DNA of 64,000 nt from W0P28-013 sp051878315 (lineage in GTDB: Bacteria > Bacteroidota > Bacteroidia > Bacteroidales > Paludibacteraceae), in contig JBJEJW010000067.1 in NCBI GenBank assembly GCA_051878315.1, positions 124,001 to 188,000 of the forward strand, in the 5' to 3' direction. Shown one piece after another: positions 60,389 through 64,000 of this stretch. A program made the translations under genes and the position numbers. The first letter of the stretch is position 1. Each line of letters starts with the position of its first letter. A model generated the notes under the pieces. It was not told the origin of the DNA. It was given only the letters and a program-made list of their open reading frames with translations, and searched no databases.

Positions 60389-61837
60389 ATGATTTCGTTT
60401 GTGATTTCAATAATTTTGTTGGTGGTCGGCTATGTGGTGTATGGCGCACTTGTCGAGAAAATTTTCGGTATCGATTCGCAACGCGTTACTCCGGCTGTAT
60501 CTCAAACCGATGGCGTGGACTATGTACCACTGCCGGCTTGGCGTATTTTTCTGATACAATTTCTGAATATTGCCGGTCTTGGACCGATTTTCGGAGCGAT
60601 TATGGGTATTTTTTTCGGCCCGAGCGCATTTTTGTGGATTGTTTTCGGAACGATTTTCGCCGGCGGTGTACACGATTATTTGTCGGGTATGATGTCGGTG
60701 CGTCGTGGTGGCGTCAGTTTGCCCGAAATTGTTGGGCAGGAACTCGGCAACGGTGTCAAACAGTTCATGCGCGTCTTGTCGTTGGTGTTACTACTATTGC
60801 TGACAACTACGTTTCTTACAGGGCCAGCCAATCTGCTGCACGGCTTGGTAGATAGTGTCGATGTTGTGTGGTGGATTGTCATCGTTTTTGCTTATTATAT
60901 TTTGGCGACACTTTTGCCCGTTGACAAGATAATTGGGCGTTTTTATCCGATTTTTGGTGCCGTATTGTTGTTTATGGGTTTGGGCATCATGGTAGTCATG
61001 TTTGTGAAACATGCGCCGATTCCCGAATTGACCGATGGTTTGGCGAGTGTACATCCTAAAAACTATCCGCTTTTCCCGATGATGTTTGTCAGCATAGCGT
61101 GTGGAGCGATTAGCGGTTTCCATGGTACGCAGTCGCCCATCATGGCGCGTTGCATGACCAACGAACGTCAAGGTCGTCGTATTTTTTACGGAGCCATGGT
61201 GGCCGAAGGCATTTTAGCATTGATTTGGGCTGCTGCTGCAGGGTCATTTTTTGGCGGTGTCGGTGGTTTGCAGACATTTGCGGCCGAACATGCCGGCGAA
61301 AACATTGCGGCGTTGGTCATCGATCGGATTTCGCGCAGTTGGTTGGGCACTGTTGGTGGCATTTTGGCAATTGTTGGCGTAGTGGTAGCGCCTATTACGT
61401 CCGGTGATACGGCATTGCGTAGTGCGCGCCTGATTGTGGCCGACTTTCTGTATCTCGACCAAAAATCGATTCCGAAACGATTGATGATTTCCATACCGAT
61501 GTTTGCCATTGTGTTCGGTATGACTTTTGTCAATTTTGATGTGGTTTGGCGTTATTTTGCATGGACCAATCAGACACTTGCCTGTTTCACCTTGTGGACG
61601 GGTGCTGTATTCCTGTACAAACAGTCGCGTTACCGTTTGGGGTATTTGGTGGCTTTGCTGCCGGCTGTGTTTATGACGGCCGTTTGCTCGTGTTACATTG
61701 TGGTGGCGCCCGAAGGCTTTGCTTTGCCCTTGTGGACCGGTTATGCGGTGGCTGCGTTGGCGTGCGCTGTGTGTGCTGTCTTGTTTTTGAGGTGGGCACG
61801 AAAATCGGGTGTGTCGCGTATGAGTTTGCCACACTAA
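60389..61837 (+). CDS. cstA: Carbon starvation CstA family peptide/pyruvate transporter
   Basis: A 482-residue integral membrane protein with about 13 helices. CstA marks are GPIFGAIMGIFFGPSAFLWI, GGVHDYLSGMMSVRRGG and AISGFHGTQSPIMARCMTNE. It is the shorter Bacteroidota form rather than the 700-residue enterobacterial one. The family imports peptides or pyruvate. ATG 60389 gives the typical N-terminus; GTG 60377 would add four residues. Confidence 0.93.
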   Translation: MISFVISIILLVVGYVVYGALVEKIFGIDSQRVTPAVSQTDGVDYVPLPAWRIFLIQFLNIAGLGPIFGAIMGIFFGPSAFLWIVFGTIFAGGVHDYLSGMMSVRRGGVSLPEIVGQELGNGVKQFMRVLSLVLLLLLTTTFLTGPANLLHGLVDSVDVVWWIVIVFAYYILATLLPVDKIIGRFYPIFGAVLLFMGLGIMVVMFVKHAPIPELTDGLASVHPKNYPLFPMMFVSIACGAISGFHGTQSPIMARCMTNERQGRRIFYGAMVAEGILALIWAAAAGSFFGGVGGLQTFAAEHAGENIAALVIDRISRSWLGTVGGILAIVGVVVAPITSGDTALRSARLIVADFLYLDQKSIPKRLMISIPMFAIVFGMTFVNFDVVWRYFAWTNQTLACFTLWTGAVFLYKQSRYRLGYLVALLPAVFMTAVCSCYIVVAPEGFALPLWTGYAVAALACAVCAVLFLRWARKSGVSRMSLPH

Positions 61838-61892
61838 AACACGTCAAATGTGTATAATCGTATGCCGAAAAGTGTCGCATACGCACTATTTT

Positions 61893-61932
61893 CTGCCAAA
61901 ATGTCAGTGATGACGGCTTGGCATTTTTTTTG
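61893..61932 (+). promoter_or_regulatory. Candidate stress-control region of htpG, which can also fold as a terminator
   Basis: CTGCCAAAATGTCAG (61893-61907) matches the groES element at 13 of 15 positions; 21 nt later a TTTG (61929-61932) follows. The same DNA can form TGCCAA/TTGGCA (61894-61899 with 61918-61923) with an inner TGTCA/TGACG stem and then T8, which would terminate cstA. Both uses may hold. Confidence 0.5.
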
Positions 61933-61940
61933 TTGCCGAA

Positions 61941-61955
61941 CGAGTACATTACTCG
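61941..61955 (+). promoter_or_regulatory. Inverted repeat in the htpG leader
   Basis: CGAGTA-CAT-TACTCG is a perfect 6-bp inverted repeat 27 nt before the start codon. An outer TTGTT/AACAA pair (61930-61934, 61956-61960) extends it. It could be an operator or an RNA hairpin. Confidence 0.4.
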
Positions 61956-61981
61956 AACAATAAACAAAAAAATATACAATT

Positions 61982-64000
61982 ATGAAAGGTAATATTGGTG
62001 TAACGACGGACAATATTTTTCCCGTCATCAAAAAATTTTTGTACAGCGATCACGAAATTTTTCTGCGCGAATTGGTGTCGAATGCCGTTGATGCCACGCA
62101 AAAATTGAAAACGTTGGCTTCGGTAGGCGATTACAAGGGCGAAATGGGCGACTTGAAAGTCGAAGTGAAACTTGATGCCAAGAAAAAGACACTCACTATC
62201 AGCGACCGTGGTGTGGGCATGACGGCCGACGAGATAGAAAAGTATATCAATCAGATTGCATTTTCGGGCGCGACCGAATTTTTGGATAAATACAAAAATG
62301 ACGCTAATGCCATTATCGGCCACTTTGGATTGGGCTTCTATTCGGCGTTTATGGTGTCGAAACAAGTCGAAATTTTCACCAAATCGTACACAGATGCGCC
62401 TGCACAGCATTGGAGTTGCGACGGCTCGCCCGAATATACGCTTGAGGAGTGCAAAAAGGCCGAACGCGGCACCGACATCGTGTTGCATATCGACGACGAA
62501 AACAAAGATTTTCTCGAAGAAGCACGCATCAACACGCTACTGACGAAATATTGCAAATTCCTGCCTGTACCGATTGTGTTTGGCAAGAAAAAAGAGTGGA
62601 AAGACGGTAAAGAGGTGGAAACGGCCGAAGATAATGTCATCAACAATACGACTCCGGCGTGGACACGCAAACCGGCTGATCTGAAGGACGAAGACTACGC
62701 TAAATTTTACCGCGAACTTTATCCGTATGGCGAAGAGCCGTTGTTCCACATCCATCTGAATGTCGATTATCCGTTCAACTTGACCGGAATTCTCTATTTC
62801 CCGCGTATCAAAAATAATATCGACCTGCAACGCAACAAGATTCAACTCTATTGCAATCAGGTGTTTGTGACCGATTCGGTCGAAGGCATTGTGCCCGATT
62901 TCCTGACACTGCTGCATGGTGTCATCGATTCGCCGGATATTCCGCTGAATGTATCGCGCAGTTATCTGCAAAGCGACCAAAATGTGAAAAAAATATCGAC
63001 ACACATCACCAAAAAGGTGGCCGATAGATTGCAGGAAATTTTCAAAAACGACCGTGCCCAATTCGAAGAAAAATGGGATGCGTTGCGCATTTTCATTGTT
63101 TACGGCATGCTTACCGACGAAAAATTCTTCGACCGAGCCAAAGAGTTTGCATTGTTCAAAAATGTGGATGGCAAATTATTCACGTTCGACGAATATAAGG
63201 AATTAATTAAGCCCGAACAGACTGACAAAGATGGCAATTTAATCTATTTGTATGCCAACAATGCCGACGAACAACACACTTATATCGAAGCGGCAAAAGC
63301 CAAAGGTTACGATGTGTTGCTGATGGATGGACAGTTGGACGCACATTGGGTTAGTCAGTTGGAACAGAAAAATGAGAAATCGCGCTTTGTGCGTGTCGAT
63401 AGCGATGTGGTCGAGAAACTCATTGTCAAAGCCGATGCGGCTAAAGTGGAATTGACCGCTGCACAACAAGAAGCATTGACCGAAGTGTTCAAATCGCAAC
63501 TGCCCAAGATGGATAAAACCGACTTTTTGGTGACATTGGAGCAACTGTCGGTCGACGACCAACCTATCGTCATCACGCAAAATGAATGGATGCGCCGCAT
63601 GAAAGATATGGCAGCCACCGGCGGCAACCCGATGATGGGATTCTACGGCGAAATGCCGAATAGTTACAATGTGGTGCTGAATACGGCTCATCCGTTGGTC
63701 GATGGCGTGCTGCACAACGAAGAAGATGCTTGCGCCGCAAAGGTGGCACCTTTGACGCAGGAAATTGCCGATTTGGAGAAACGACGCAACGAGCTGAAAG
63801 ATGCGCAAAAGGGCAAAAAAGATGAGGAAATCCCTGTTGCCGAGAAAGAAGAAATCGACACCATCGACAAAAAAGTGGGTGAACTCCGCGATAGCAAAAA
63901 AGCACTTTATGCCGAATTCGCCGCAGAACAACCGCGCGTCAAACAGTTGATTGATTTGGCGTTGTTGGCCAATAATATGCTGAAAGGTAAAGATTTGGCC
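61982..64000 (+). CDS. htpG: Chaperone HtpG (Hsp90), C-terminus cut by window edge
   Basis: 673 codons are present and the frame is open at the window end; family length suggests only about ten residues are missing. GHKL ATPase motifs are FLRELVSNAVDATQ, SDRGVGMTADEI and GHFGLGFYSAFMV, and the middle-domain catalytic loop is DIPLNVSRSYLQSD. The C-terminal part has a charged coiled insert (about 595-645). It is a cytoplasmic protein-folding chaperone, probably stress-controlled together with groES. Confidence 0.97.
   Translation, partial: MKGNIGVTTDNIFPVIKKFLYSDHEIFLRELVSNAVDATQKLKTLASVGDYKGEMGDLKVEVKLDAKKKTLTISDRGVGMTADEIEKYINQIAFSGATEFLDKYKNDANAIIGHFGLGFYSAFMVSKQVEIFTKSYTDAPAQHWSCDGSPEYTLEECKKAERGTDIVLHIDDENKDFLEEARINTLLTKYCKFLPVPIVFGKKKEWKDGKEVETAEDNVINNTTPAWTRKPADLKDEDYAKFYRELYPYGEEPLFHIHLNVDYPFNLTGILYFPRIKNNIDLQRNKIQLYCNQVFVTDSVEGIVPDFLTLLHGVIDSPDIPLNVSRSYLQSDQNVKKISTHITKKVADRLQEIFKNDRAQFEEKWDALRIFIVYGMLTDEKFFDRAKEFALFKNVDGKLFTFDEYKELIKPEQTDKDGNLIYLYANNADEQHTYIEAAKAKGYDVLLMDGQLDAHWVSQLEQKNEKSRFVRVDSDVVEKLIVKADAAKVELTAAQQEALTEVFKSQLPKMDKTDFLVTLEQLSVDDQPIVITQNEWMRRMKDMAATGGNPMMGFYGEMPNSYNVVLNTAHPLVDGVLHNEEDACAAKVAPLTQEIADLEKRRNELKDAQKGKKDEEIPVAEKEEIDTIDKKVGELRDSKKALYAEFAAEQPRVKQLIDLALLANNMLKGKDLA

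Noticed and set aside
61918..61937. Classical sigma-54 -24/-12 promoter for htpG
   Set aside because: TTGGCA is present, but no GC lies 10 nt after the GG, so the match is incomplete.
1..64000. CRISPR arrays, insertion sequences or rRNA genes
   Set aside because: No regularly spaced repeats, transposase motifs or rRNA-like sequence were seen.

Overview
The window is chromosomal DNA from a member of the Bacteroidota, most likely the order Bacteroidales. Three things point there. Promoters follow the Bacteroidota pattern TTG-N19-21-TAnnTTTG rather than -35/-10. Several secreted proteins end in type IX secretion (T9SS) C-terminal domains. Typical families of the phylum are present (DUF4837, DUF5103/T9SS plug, PepSY-like lipoprotein, stand-alone TrpB2, carboxynorspermidine dehydrogenase, DAP dehydrogenase). 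I cannot name genus or species.

Region 1 (about 1-14.7 kb, minus strand) is the unusual part. It is AT-richer than the rest and holds a tightly packed array of ten genes read from 14296 down to 1826. In transcription order: a secreted vWA-like protein; an acidic-loop membrane protein; a tubulin/FtsZ-like GTPase; a 1118-residue protein with an actin/Hsp70-type ATPase half (SrfB-like); two membrane-anchored coiled-coil paralogues sharing an unrecognised C-terminal domain; a MotA/ExbB-like channel with a long coiled coil; two MotB-like proteins with nearly identical membrane anchors; and a trypsin-like lipoprotein. Gaps are 2-20 nt or overlaps, apart from one 153-nt gap. The set reads as one machine: an ion-driven stator pair linked to actin-like and tubulin-like cytoplasmic NTPases, with a vWA protein and a protease on the outer face. 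Its leader contains a promoter and a highly structured RNA of about 270 nt that ends in a terminator-like hairpin. Downstream lie a frameshifted small secreted-protein gene and a partial DUF2569 membrane protein.

Region 2 (14.7-30.4 kb) is mostly housekeeping: MATE efflux pump, PhoH, a five-gene minus-strand operon (SPOR lipoprotein, RNase Z, TPR/PD40 protein, NfeD, FloA), RuvC, two T9SS-exported proteins, MetK behind a SAM-riboswitch-like leader, a PfkB kinase, tRNA-Asn, YraN, a ribbon-helix-helix-like protein and RmuC.

Region 3 (30.4-45.3 kb) holds a stand-alone M6-protease N-terminal module, an M6 protease, an RSH enzyme whose hydrolase site has decayed, CinA, a PepSY-like lipoprotein, a DUF4837 lipoprotein, PdxA, a tryptophan attenuator ahead of TrpB2, and a four-gene surface-glycan cluster (deacetylase-like, glycosyltransferase, HAD, UbiA-like).

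Region 4 (45.3-64 kb) holds groES and groEL split by a four-helix-bundle gene cassette, a T9SS cargo and a T9SS plug protein, Ddh, a ResB-CcsA-triheme peroxidase operon, carboxynorspermidine dehydrogenase, a second M6 protease, Der, CstA and nearly all of HtpG. A shared inverted repeat precedes groES and htpG. Every non-coding stretch longer than 300 bases is accounted for; the only one is 14297-14772, which carries the structured RNA and two divergent promoters.
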